Shown here: positions 36,761 through 46,055 of the stretch, piece after piece | Layout: the number at the start of each line of letters is the position of its first letter | How positions within the stretch are numbered: the stretch's first letter is position 1 | DNA from: Roseiarcus sp963737365 | GTDB lineage: Bacteria > Pseudomonadota > Alphaproteobacteria > Rhizobiales > Beijerinckiaceae | Assembly: GCA_963737365.1 (NCBI GenBank) | Contig: CAVTSD010000001.1 | Location: 1,550,001-1,614,000 of the forward strand | Length of the DNA stretch: 64,000 nt | Direction of reading: 5' to 3' | Translations under genes and position numbers: made by a program | The notes under the pieces: model-generated | Seen by the model: the letters and a program-made list of their open reading frames with translations, nothing else | Databases searched by the model: none | Told to the model about the DNA's origin: nothing

Positions 36761-37096
36761 CTAATCCACGACCTGGACGATGCGATTGTTGCTGAGGTCG
36801 ATAATGGAGCGATGCCCGTTGACGATCGCCGTCCCATAGCCCGGCCGATCGGAGATCGGGGCAGGGGTGACGTTGCTCGGCAGCGTCTGACCTTCGGTCG
36901 CCTTCCCCACGATCGTGATGCGCGGACCGTTGCCGATGGCCCCCAGGTCCAGGGAAGACGAAGCGGGCTTGCCGGACTTGGCGGCAGGAGGCGTCGATCC
37001 AGGAGGCCCGTAGACGCCCTTCAATTGATCCTGAGCGTAACCCGAAGATCCCATCGCCAGCAGGGCGCCACAGACAAGAACAAGCGCGCGCATCAT
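36761..37096 (-). CDS. Small secreted protein, unknown (about 111 residues)
   Basis: From ATG 37096 (MMRALVLVCGALLAMGSSGY) it has a signal peptide with cleavage near AQ, preceded by GGAGAGAG. The mature protein is Pro/Ser-rich then ends with GYGTAIVNGHRSIIDLSNNR and IVQVVD, a short beta-rich domain like the DUF1236-type secreted proteins of rhizobia. Family assignment is tentative. Confidence 0.65.
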   Translation of the reverse strand: MMRALVLVCGALLAMGSSGYAQDQLKGVYGPPGSTPPAAKSGKPASSSLDLGAIGNGPRITIVGKATEGQTLPSNVTPAPISDRPGYGTAIVNGHRSIIDLSNNRIVQVVD

Positions 37097-37225
37097 GCTC
37101 TCTCCGCTGTGCGGACCCTTGTCGAGCGCCCGAAAACCACCGCGCGACGCCAAGGGTCAACGCCGGAACTTTAGCAGGCGGCGGCGATGAAGGCCAGGAT
37201 CGAGGCTGCGCTGGCTGGCTATCGG

Positions 37226-38938
37226 TCAAACATGGGACAGCCACACGTCGAGGACCGCGCAACGCTGCTCCTCGAGCACCACTTTTAGAGCCTTGGCGAC
37301 CGCGGCTTCGACGTCTTGCGGACGCTTGACTAGCCGCGCATAGGCGCCGCCCGCCGCCGCGGCGATGCCGGAATAGTCCGGCGGCGGGTCGAAGCTCAAA
37401 TCCAGATCCTTCGCACGGCTGGCGAAGCCGTCGGGATGAACGGCGAGCGCGGAGTACTTCGGCGCGTTCCAGCCGCGGTTGTTATAAATGATTTGCAGGA
37501 ACGGCGTGCGGTAGCGGCGCGCCATCCAGTGCACGGCGGAGGGCGCGGAAAACATATAGGAGCCGTCGCCGGTGAGGGCGACGAAGGTCTTGTCCGGGGC
37601 GGCCAATTTCATGCCGATCGCGGCGCCGCCGGTCCAGCCGAGCGAACCGCCGCCGCTCGCGAACATCGTGCCCGGGAGCTCGCGGGCCATGTGATCGCAG
37701 ATCGCCGGATAATTGGTGATGCCTTCGTTGAGCGCGATCGTCTCGAGCCCCACCTGACGACGCACGCAAGCGGTCAGATATTCCGGCGTGATGATGTCGC
37801 CGTTTGGCTCCTCGCGGCGGTCGAGCTCGGCCTTCCGCTCCCGATGGCGCTCGGCGTAGTGACGGCGCCGGCGCTCGGCGGCCCCTTCATCGATGTCGAC
37901 GCGATCGAGGCGAGCGTTCAGCTGTGCGAACGCAGTCGCTGCATCGGCTCGATAAGATTGCCGCGCCTTAATGGACCAGAGCGGCGTCGATTGCTTGAGC
38001 GGATCGACGTCGATGATGACGATCGAGGCGCCGTCGCTCGGCTTACTGACGGTCGGAATCCACGGCACGTCGCTATCCACGACCAGAACGAAATCGGCTT
38101 CGGCCAGGGCGCGGTTTTGGAACGGATGGTTCCAATGATTGCCCTGGTAGAGAGGATCGTTGTGGGGATAGTTGACGTAACTCGGCACCGATTCGAGCAC
38201 GCCCACGCCCAGGCGGCGGCAGAAGCGGATGAGCTCGGTCACCGCGGCGGTATTGCGCCCGACATAAGAGGTGACGATCAGTGGCCTCACGGCCTTTTGC
38301 ATGGCGTCGATGAGGCTCGCGACGCCGGCCTCAGCCAGCGGAACCGGCGCGAGCGGCGACCATTCCGCCACATCGATCGCGACGCTCTTCGTTTCCGCTT
38401 CCATCACTTCACGTGCGCCGACGAGATAGACCGGCCCCTTGGGATCGCTATGGGCGATCTGAAGGGATCGATGGACGATCTGCTTCACGTTGCCCGCGTG
38501 ACGAAGCTCGTTGTCGTATTTCATGTATTGGCGGACGATGCCGCGCTGATCGGGCACATCCTGGATCCATTGGATGAACTCGTTGCGGCTGCCGGTCGCC
38601 TCGCCCTCCTGGGTGGACGGCGAGAGACCAGCGAACACGAATACCGGAATGCGCGCCTTCGCCGCGTTATGGACGGCCCCGCCCAGCGACTGGGTTCCGC
38701 AGTCGACGTGGACCACGACAGCCTGCGCGCGGCCGGTCAGTTGCGCGTAGCCGTGGGCGCAGGTCATCGCGACCATTTCGTGTGGACATGTGACGATCGC
38801 GGGAATCGGCCGGCCTAATGCGCGCGCCTCGGCGATTGCCTCGATGAGAGCCGGATGATCGCTGCCGAAATTGGCGAAGATGTAGGAAACGCGCGCTTCC
38901 TGCAGCGCCTCGAGCATGGCGGCGCTTGCGCTATGCAT
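37226..38938 (-). CDS. Thiamine-pyrophosphate-dependent enzyme (acetolactate synthase-like)
   Basis: 570 residues from ATG 38938 with GGGAGGAG upstream. Three-domain TPP enzyme: N-terminal pyrimidine-binding part (IVTCPHEMVAMTCAHGYAQL with the essential Glu), central domain, and C-terminal GDGSYMFSAPSAVHWMARRY then IIYNNRGW, the GDG-N-N diphosphate/metal motif. The substrate is unknown; likely a 2-oxo acid. It follows an HpcH-type aldolase by 46 bp, which makes 2-oxo acids, so the pair could process one compound. Confidence 0.85.
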   Translation of the reverse strand: MHSASAAMLEALQEARVSYIFANFGSDHPALIEAIAEARALGRPIPAIVTCPHEMVAMTCAHGYAQLTGRAQAVVVHVDCGTQSLGGAVHNAAKARIPVFVFAGLSPSTQEGEATGSRNEFIQWIQDVPDQRGIVRQYMKYDNELRHAGNVKQIVHRSLQIAHSDPKGPVYLVGAREVMEAETKSVAIDVAEWSPLAPVPLAEAGVASLIDAMQKAVRPLIVTSYVGRNTAAVTELIRFCRRLGVGVLESVPSYVNYPHNDPLYQGNHWNHPFQNRALAEADFVLVVDSDVPWIPTVSKPSDGASIVIIDVDPLKQSTPLWSIKARQSYRADAATAFAQLNARLDRVDIDEGAAERRRRHYAERHRERKAELDRREEPNGDIITPEYLTACVRRQVGLETIALNEGITNYPAICDHMARELPGTMFASGGGSLGWTGGAAIGMKLAAPDKTFVALTGDGSYMFSAPSAVHWMARRYRTPFLQIIYNNRGWNAPKYSALAVHPDGFASRAKDLDLSFDPPPDYSGIAAAAGGAYARLVKRPQDVEAAVAKALKVVLEEQRCAVLDVWLSHV

Positions 38939-38984
38939 TCCAACTCCTCCCATCCCTCGCGACCTCATTGCGTTCGACTTGCGA

Positions 38985-39764
38985 TCACCGGCCGGAATTC
39001 TGGCCCTTGAATTTCGCCGCAAGCTGATCGGCGCCCCTTGCCAGCAGTCCGATGTCGGAGCCGACCGCGGCGAACAGGCAGCCGCGCTCGATATAATGCT
39101 GGGCGAGTTCCGCGTCGCCGGTCAGAATCCCAGGCGCGCAGCCGGCGTTCTTGATACGCGGAATCATGTCGTCGATGATCTTGATAATTTCGGGATGGTT
39201 GGGTTGGCCGAGATAGCCGAGCGCGGCGGAAAGGTCGCCGGGGCCAATGAACACGCCATCGACGCCTTCGACGCTCGCGATTGCTTCGAGGTTCTCAAGT
39301 CCGAGCTTTGTCTCGACCTGCAAAAGAAGACAGATCTCGGCGTTGGCCGCCGCGTGATATCCCTTCACCCGGCCGTAGCGCGAGGCCCGCGCCTGGCCTG
39401 CGAAGCCTCGGAAGCCATCGGGCGGGTAGCGAACCGACATGACCGCGCGACGCGCTTCCTCTTCCGTCTCCACGTAGGGAATGAGTAGCGACTGCGCGCC
39501 GATGTCGAGGAGCCGCTTGACGACCACCGGGTCATTCCAGGCTGGTCGGACGACCGGATGAGCTTTGCTTCCCCTCATCGCCTGAAGCTCAGCGAGCACC
39601 ATCGGCAATTCGTTCGGCGCATGCTCGGTGTCGAGCAGAATCCAATCGAATCCGGCGTCGCCGAGGATTTCGGCAACAATCGGGCTCGACAGGCTGTGCC
39701 ACAGACCAAGCTGCAATCGGCCGGCCTTGAGCGCCTGCTTGAAGGGGTTGTGAAGTTCGTCCAT
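38985..39764 (-). CDS. HpcH/HpaI class II aldolase
   Basis: 259 residues from ATG 39764, where homology begins (MDELHNPFKQALKAGRLQLG). The family motif FDWILLDTEHAPNELPMV holds the metal-binding Glu-His, and LLLQVETKLGLENLEAI followed by GVDGVFIGPGDLSAALGY the Glu/Asp metal site. It cleaves or makes 4-hydroxy-2-oxo acids with pyruvate as nucleophile. It lies upstream of the TPP enzyme. The ribosome-binding site is weak. Confidence 0.9.
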   Translation of the reverse strand: MDELHNPFKQALKAGRLQLGLWHSLSSPIVAEILGDAGFDWILLDTEHAPNELPMVLAELQAMRGSKAHPVVRPAWNDPVVVKRLLDIGAQSLLIPYVETEEEARRAVMSVRYPPDGFRGFAGQARASRYGRVKGYHAAANAEICLLLQVETKLGLENLEAIASVEGVDGVFIGPGDLSAALGYLGQPNHPEIIKIIDDMIPRIKNAGCAPGILTGDAELAQHYIERGCLFAAVGSDIGLLARGADQLAAKFKGQNSGR

Positions 39765-39882
39765 TTGGGAACCTGAGAATTGAGAGGCGAGCGGCTCGTC
39801 ATCGCCGTCGAGGCCGCTCCATTTCATATACTGGCGGAATGAGGCGCGCATCCTGCCCCGCCTTCCACACAAGAGGCTCGCG

Positions 39883-41499
39883 CTACAGGCGGCTTGGCCA
39901 TCGGCCGGCGCGGAAGTCGCGGATCATTTCGCGCGCCGCATTGTGGCCGGGAGCGCCGGTGACGCCGCCGCCGGGGTGGGTCGAGGCGCCGCACATGTAT
40001 AGGCCTCGAATGGGCGAGCGGTAGTCGGCGTGGCCGAGCACCGGCCTTGCGGAATAGAGCTGGTCGAGGCTCAGCTTCCCGTGAAAAATATCGCCGCCGA
40101 CAAGGCCGAATTCGCGCTCGAGATCGAGGGGTGAGAGGATCTGGCGCGCGATGACGGACGCCTTGAAGCCCGGCGCGTAAGATTCGACCGTGTCGATCAT
40201 GAGATCGGCGACTGTCTCGCGCGCTTCATCCCACGAGCGCCCGTCTGGAAGCTTGGGCGCGACATGCTGGCAGAACAGGGATGCAACGTGCTGCTCCGGG
40301 GGCGCCAAGGAATCGTCGAGGGTCGAGGGAATGAGCATTTCGATGATCGGCTCAGCCGACCAGCCGGAGCGCCGGGCGTCGAAATAGGCGCGCTCCATAT
40401 AGGCGAGGCTTGGCGCGATGACGATGCCGGCGCCATGATGCTCGGCCGGCTCGCGCCCCGGCAGCGCGGTGAAGCTCGGCAGTTCGCTCAGCGCGAGGTT
40501 CATCCGGAAGGAGCCGGAGCCGCTGCGATATGAGCCGATACGGGCGCTGAAGTCTGCCGGGAGCGCGGCCGGATCGAGGAGGCGCTCGAATGTGAGCTTC
40601 GGGTGCAGGTTGGAGACGACCGCGCGCGCCGCGATGCGCTCGCCCTTGTCCGTGACGACGCCGACGGCGCGGCCCTTCTCGATCAAGATCTCGCTCACGG
40701 CGCAATTTGTGCGAATTTCTACATGGCGCACGGCGCAGGCGCGCGCGATCGCCTGCGCGATCGCTCCCAGGCCGCCAATCGCGTGGCCCCAGACGCCCTT
40801 TTTGCCGTTCACCTCGCCCCAGCAATGATGCAAGAGCACATAGCCTGTGCCAGCCGCATAGGGGGTATCGTATGTCCCAACAATACCATCGAAGCCGAGG
40901 ATCGCCTTGATCGGATCGCTCTCGAACCATCGGTCGAGCACATCGCCGGCGGAGCGGGTGAAAAGCTCGTGGAGGTCACGCTGCCCTTCGAGGTCAAGCG
41001 AACGCAGGCGGTTTCCAACTTGGGCCGTGTCAAGGAGAGCGGCGACCTTGGCGGCGAGTCCCTGTCCGGTCGCCAGATTGGGCGGTGTGTCGAGCGCGAG
41101 CGCGCGGAGAATGTCGGTCAAGCGCTCGAGTCGGGCCTCGTAGGCGCCGAGCTTTTCGGCGTCAGAAGCGGAGAATTTAGCGACCTCGGCCTTCGTGCGC
41201 CCCGGCCCGACCTTCAGATAGCGCCCATCGGGGAGCGGCAGAAAATTCGACAACGGGCGTTCGACGATACGGAGCCCATGGGCGTGCAGCTCAAGATCGC
41301 GGATGATCGTCGGGTTCAGGAGCGATACGGTGTAGGCCGCGACAGAATTGCGGAAGCCCGGATGAAATTCCTCGGTGACCGCCGCGCCGCCCACTTGCGC
41401 CCGGCGCTCGAGCACGGTGACCTTGAGGCCGGTCATTGCGAGATAAGCGGCGGCCACGAGGCCATTATGGCCGCCGCCGATGACGATGACGTCAGGCAT
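39883..41499 (-). CDS. Phytoene-desaturase-like FAD oxidoreductase (PYROXD2 type)
   Basis: 538 residues. FAD loop VIVIGGGHNGLVAAAYLAMT, then VLERRAQVGGAAVTEEFHPG, and C-terminal RGLYMCGASTHPGGGVTGAP, GHNAAREMI, the FAD-pyrophosphate region of the CrtI/PYROXD2 group. No other carotenoid gene is present, so carotenoid desaturation is unlikely. It precedes the aldolase gene by 118 bp on the same strand and may belong to the same unknown catabolic unit. Confidence 0.85.
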   Translation of the reverse strand: MPDVIVIGGGHNGLVAAAYLAMTGLKVTVLERRAQVGGAAVTEEFHPGFRNSVAAYTVSLLNPTIIRDLELHAHGLRIVERPLSNFLPLPDGRYLKVGPGRTKAEVAKFSASDAEKLGAYEARLERLTDILRALALDTPPNLATGQGLAAKVAALLDTAQVGNRLRSLDLEGQRDLHELFTRSAGDVLDRWFESDPIKAILGFDGIVGTYDTPYAAGTGYVLLHHCWGEVNGKKGVWGHAIGGLGAIAQAIARACAVRHVEIRTNCAVSEILIEKGRAVGVVTDKGERIAARAVVSNLHPKLTFERLLDPAALPADFSARIGSYRSGSGSFRMNLALSELPSFTALPGREPAEHHGAGIVIAPSLAYMERAYFDARRSGWSAEPIIEMLIPSTLDDSLAPPEQHVASLFCQHVAPKLPDGRSWDEARETVADLMIDTVESYAPGFKASVIARQILSPLDLEREFGLVGGDIFHGKLSLDQLYSARPVLGHADYRSPIRGLYMCGASTHPGGGVTGAPGHNAAREMIRDFRAGRWPSRL

Positions 41500-41556
41500 C
41501 AGGGTTGCGATCTCCGCGTCAGTTCGGGCCGCCCCGACGAAGTGACCGACGCCGGA

Positions 41557-43321
41557 TCACTCGGGCAGTCCGAGCAGACGCCCGCCCCTCGAGAAGGTAT
41601 CCGCCAGCGGCTGCGCCATGCCGAACTCGGAGAAAATGCGAAGGCGGAAGCCGGGCTCCAGTTCGAATCCGCGCCGCACCGATGGGATCGCGGTTTCCGG
41701 TTGTCCCGCCAGGGCTAACGCAATGGCCTGGAAGAATGGCATTATGCTGTGGTCGGGATTGATCTCCGAGCCCCGAGCGAAGCACGCGGCCGCCTCGTCG
41801 TAGCGTCCCTCGCTGATCGCCGCCATGCCGAGTGCAAGGTGCGCCTCGAACGCCTTGGGGTCGAATGGGCTGAGCCTCAAAGCGCGGTTGGCGTGAAACA
41901 CCACCGCCTTTGGCCTGTCGGCGAAGGCGTTCACCAGGGCCCCGTAATAGTGGGCCATTGCGCATGAGGCGTTGAGCGAGATCGCGCGCTCGACCGCGCT
42001 CAAGGCCGTCTCGTGCTCCTTGGTCAACACAATGATGATCCATCCGGCGACCGCCAGCGACGCCGCGTCGTCGGCATCGCTGGCCAGGGCGCGGCGCACG
42101 TGCGCGAGCGCCGTGGTCCTGTCCGCCTCGTCCAATCCGCCGCGGGTGAAACACCATTCATGGCACCAGGCGAGATGGGCGTGCGCCACGACATAGTTCG
42201 GCTCCAGACGGAGCGCCTCTTCGAGCAAGGGGATGGCTATTCTCGCGTCGGCGGGCATGTGGGACTGCATGTGTGGAATTGCGCGCAGGAAGAGATCGTA
42301 GGCGTCGAGACTTCTCGGGACGCTTACGGCGGGAGCGCTCGATCTCGGAACGGCGCAGGCTCGGCTCGATGATCCCGACCACTCGGTCGGTGATCTGGTC
42401 CTGCAATTCGAACACGTCCTCGAGGGCGCCGTCGAACTTATCAGCCCACAGGTGCGCCCCGGTTTGCGCTTCAACGAGCTGGGCGGTGATCCTGAGACGC
42501 GCGCCGGCCTTGCGCACGCTCCCCTCCAGCACGTAGCGGACGCCGAGCTCGCGCCCGATCTGCCGCACATCGGCGGCTTTGCCCTTGTAGACGAAACTCG
42601 AGTTCCGGGCGATCACGAACAGCCATTTGATCTGCGACAGGCCGGTCACAATGTCCTCGACCATGCCGTCAGCGAAATAGTCCTGCTCCGGATCGCCGCT
42701 CATGTTTTGGAACGGCATGACGGCGATCGAAGGCTTGTCGGGTAGCGGCAGTTGCGCCGGAGCCTTCTCGCGCGCCGCGGACTTGGATTTCCCTGCCTGT
42801 TCTGACGTCATCGCATAGGCGCGCACGGGACGCGCAATGTTCTTTAGGCTCTGCTCGCCGAGATCGACGAACTCGTGCGTGACCTTGTCGCGCGCCTGCC
42901 GATAGGCGTCCTCTGACAGACAGATCCCGCCGGGCTCGCAGATCCCCTCGAGGCGCGCGGCGATATTGACGCCGTCGCCCATGAGATCCCCGTCGGCCTC
43001 CTCGACAACGTCCCCCAGATGCACGCCGACCCGCAATTCGATGCGGCGGTCCGGCTCAAGACCTGCATTGCGCTGCGTCATCCCGTCTTGCACTTCGGCA
43101 GCGCAGCGCAGCGCGTCGACGACGCTGCGGAAGTCTATGAGAATTCCGTCTCCGGTGCGCTTCACGACACGGCCGTGATGCGCCGCGACGGCCGGATCGA
43201 TCAAGTCGCCGCGCAACGCCCGCAATCGGGCGAGCGTCCGCTCTTCGTCCGCGGCGGCAAGCCGGCTGTAGCCGACCACGTCGGCGACCAGGATCGCGGC
43301 GATCTTCCGTGTCTCGCTCAT
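41557..43321 (-). CDS. Class III adenylate/guanylate cyclase with TPR tail (frameshifted in assembly)
   Basis: N-terminal cyclase domain (MSETRKIAAILVADVVGYSR, VVKRTGDGILIDFRSVVDA with the metal Asp, VNIAARLEGICEPGG with the Asn-x3-Arg pair), a TolB-like middle (KPSIAVMPFQNMSGDPEQDY), and TPR repeats after SLDAYDLFLRAIPHM (LRLEPNYVVAHAHLAWCHEW, LRLSPFDPKAFEAHLALGMA). The reading breaks between RRKRPE and SLDAYD: an extra base at 42312/42313 turns GACTC on the plus strand into GACTTC. Without it the protein is 587 residues, normal for rhizobial cyclases. Cytoplasmic. A basecalling error is favoured. Confidence 0.87.
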
Positions 43322-43394
43322 TGCGAACCTCCGCCGCGGTGGAGACTAGCATAAGGACGCGGCCAAAACCGCCGCTCCCGCCGCAGATTCGACT

Positions 43395-44897
43395 CTAGAA
43401 ATCGAACCTCACCCCTTGCGCGAGCGGCAGCTTGGCCGAGTAGTTCACCGTGCTCGTCTGACGGCGCATATAGGCCTTCCAGGCGTCGGAGCCGCTCTCG
43501 CGGCCGCCTCCGGTCTCCTTCTCGCCGCCGAAGGCCCCGCCGATCTCCGCGCCCGACGGGCCGATGTTGACGTTCGCGATGCCGCAGTCGGATCCGGCGG
43601 CGGACAGGAACGTCTCCGCCTCGCGCAGGTTGAGAGTAAAGATCGACGACGACAGGCCCTGCGGCACGTCGTTCTGGATCGCAATCGCTTCGTCCAGGCC
43701 ATCATAGCCGAGGATGTAGAGGATCGGCGCGAAGGTTTCCTCCCGCACGATACCCGACTGGTCCGGCATTTCGACGATGGCCGGCTCCACATAGGCGCCG
43801 CCGTTCGGGACGTTCTTCGCGACTGTCCCCCCGCCATGAACCTTGCCGCCCTCTGCTTCCGCGCGTTTGAGCGCTGTTGTCATCCTGTCGCGGGCTGCGT
43901 GGTCGATGAGCGGACCGACCAGCGTGCCCTCCTTGCGCGGATCGCCGATCGGCAGGCCCGCATAGGCCTTGACCAGCCTGTGCGTGAGATCGGCACGAAT
44001 CGAACGATGGGCGATGACCCGGCGGAGCGAGGTGCAGCGCTGCCCGGCCGTGCCAACGGCGGAGAAGACGATTGCCCGAACCGCCATGTCGAGATCGGCC
44101 GAAGGAGCGACGATCATCGCATTGTTGCCGCCAAGCTCGAGGATCGGGCGGCCAAACCGCGAGGCGACCTTGGGGCCGACGGTCGAGCCCATGCGGGTCG
44201 AGCCGGTGGCGGAGACGATCGGCACGTGCTTCGAGGAGACGAGCGCCTCCCCGATCGCCGGCCCACCGATGACGAGCTGCGCGAGACCCGCCGGCGCGTC
44301 GGGGCCGAAGCGCTCGATGGCGCGCTTCAGGATCTTCATCGTCGCCAGCGCCGAGAGCGGCGTCTTCTCGGACGGTTTCCAGATGACCGGATCGCCACAG
44401 ACGAGCGCGAGCGCCGCGTTCCAGGACCAGACTGCGACAGGAAAATTGAAGGCGGAAATGATCGCGCATGGCCCCAAGGGGTGCCAGGTCTCGGTCATGC
44501 GGTGGCCCGGACGCTCGGAGGCGATGGTGAGACCGTACAATTGCCGCGAGAGCCCGACGGCGAAATCGCAGATGTCGATCATCTCCTGAACTTCGCCCAA
44601 GCCCTCCGAGGTGATCTTGCCCACCTCCAGCGTGACCAGCGCCCCCAGGGCCTCTTTCGAAGCGCGCAATTCCTCGGCCAACAAGCGCACGAGCTCGCCC
44701 CGTCTCGGCGCCGGGACCTCGCGCCAGGCGAGGAAGGCTTTCTGCGCCCGCTCGATGATCCCTTGCATGTCCGCTGCCGGCGTCTCCCAGATCCGCGCGA
44801 TCTCTGCTCCGTCGATTGGCGAGCGAACCGAGAGCGAACCGCCCGCAAGCGCCGCAGTTGTCAGGCCCAGGCGCTCGAGAACATCTCCGCTGGTCAT
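43395..44897 (-). CDS. amaB: Aldehyde dehydrogenase, ALDH7A1/aminoadipate-semialdehyde type
   Basis: 500 residues. Cofactor and catalytic motifs: AIISAFNFPVAVWSWNAALA, IWKPSEKTPLSA, ILELGGNNAMIV (Glu) and VGTAGQRCTSLRRVI (Cys), with EIGGAFGGEKETGGGRESGS at the C-terminus, the fingerprint of antiquitin/AmaB enzymes that oxidise aminoadipate semialdehyde (piperideine-6-carboxylate) in lysine degradation. This fits the glutaryl-CoA steps encoded at the left of the window. Substrate is inferred from the subfamily. Confidence 0.88.
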   Translation of the reverse strand: MTSGDVLERLGLTTAALAGGSLSVRSPIDGAEIARIWETPAADMQGIIERAQKAFLAWREVPAPRRGELVRLLAEELRASKEALGALVTLEVGKITSEGLGEVQEMIDICDFAVGLSRQLYGLTIASERPGHRMTETWHPLGPCAIISAFNFPVAVWSWNAALALVCGDPVIWKPSEKTPLSALATMKILKRAIERFGPDAPAGLAQLVIGGPAIGEALVSSKHVPIVSATGSTRMGSTVGPKVASRFGRPILELGGNNAMIVAPSADLDMAVRAIVFSAVGTAGQRCTSLRRVIAHRSIRADLTHRLVKAYAGLPIGDPRKEGTLVGPLIDHAARDRMTTALKRAEAEGGKVHGGGTVAKNVPNGGAYVEPAIVEMPDQSGIVREETFAPILYILGYDGLDEAIAIQNDVPQGLSSSIFTLNLREAETFLSAAGSDCGIANVNIGPSGAEIGGAFGGEKETGGGRESGSDAWKAYMRRQTSTVNYSAKLPLAQGVRFDF

Positions 44898-45181
44898 GGG
44901 CTAGCCTCGTTCGCCTTCGATTTGTGTGTGCGTCAGGGCCGGCCGAGCCAGCATGCGAGGCACTCTTCGACCCCAAATTCGCCCGTGCGGCAAGTCCCGC
45001 CTCGGCTTGAGCTCGGTTCCGGTCGGTGAGTTTAGGATAGCGCTTATTAAGATAAATTCACGCAACTCGGCCTTTTCGATGGGTTAGAAGCCGTCGCGTT
45101 ACGCCCGTCAGCGTTGCGCGGCGGGGGTCGAGTGGCTATATTCACAGTCGCACGCAGGGTTCGCGGGCTTTGGAGCGGAAG

Positions 45182-45796
45182 ATGGGGCGTTCGACCAACG
45201 TTCTTCTGGCCTGCATGGCGATGCTGGGAGCGATGCTGCTTGCGGTCGCCCTCGAGCCGCGCAACCTGATGGCGCGCACCCACGACGTCTTTAATATCGA
45301 CCAGCATCTGCCGACTAAATTCGGGGACTGGAGGCCCGTCGAGGGCCTCAACGTGATCGCCCCGCCGGCCGCGGATTCGCTCGAAGCCGCCATTTACAAT
45401 CAGGAGGCCTCGCGCGGCTTCGTCGATCGAGAGGGGCACGTGGTGATGCTGATGGTCGCTTATGGCGAGAGCCAGAGCGACAGTTTGCAGCTTCATCATC
45501 CGGAGGTGTGCTACACCGCCCAGGGCTTCCGCGTATCGCGGACGAGCCCGATCAAGCTCGACTATTCCGACACGGCGCCGCCGCTCAAGGCGACGAGACT
45601 CGTCGCTCAACGCGAAGAGCGGGTCGAGCCCATCACCTACTGGATGCGGATCGGCTACGACAATTCGAGTAGCAATTGGGCCCGCCAAGCGCTCAAGCTC
45701 GGATATGGCCTGAGGGGATGGGTTCCCGATGGAGCCCTTTTCCGGGTGTCCACGATCGGTATCCCGGCAGACCTCAGCTTCAAGATTTCAGGATAA
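45182..45796 (+). CDS. EpsI-domain (exosortase-associated) protein
   Basis: 204 residues from ATG 45182 (GGAG 6 bp upstream; a TTG at 45170 is possible). N-terminal membrane segment (VLLACMAMLGAMLLAVAL), then the EpsI family pattern: LPTKFGDWRPVEGL, VMLMVAYGESQSDSLQLHHP, EVCYTAQGFRV with the conserved H-x-P-E-x-C-Y, and ITYWMRIGYD. EpsI normally accompanies exosortases in polysaccharide/protein-sorting loci, yet no exosortase lies in this window, so it is an orphan here. Confidence 0.85.
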   Translation: MGRSTNVLLACMAMLGAMLLAVALEPRNLMARTHDVFNIDQHLPTKFGDWRPVEGLNVIAPPAADSLEAAIYNQEASRGFVDREGHVVMLMVAYGESQSDSLQLHHPEVCYTAQGFRVSRTSPIKLDYSDTAPPLKATRLVAQREERVEPITYWMRIGYDNSSSNWARQALKLGYGLRGWVPDGALFRVSTIGIPADLSFKISG

Positions 45797-46055
45797 ATTT
45801 ATCCACGATCTTTTGAATGCGGTGGATCCGTCGACCCGGGAATTCATGGTCGGCGACCCCCGGAAGGCGCTACTGTAGTCAGTCGGCCGGCCCGTCTTGG
45901 GCCTCGCGACCTGATAGGGCGCTGGGCTTTGCCGCGCAGAGTGACCGGCCCTTCCACGCCGGAACTGGGATCGCTTCTCGTCGACACCTGCATATCCCTC
46001 GAGCTATGCGCGTGAAGCGCTGGAGGGCGCGGGCACGGTGGCAACGGGGGGTTCC

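Noticed and set aside
43416..45029. Plus-strand frame of 537 residues
   Set aside because: Antisense to the aldehyde dehydrogenase; Arg-rich composition and no motifs.
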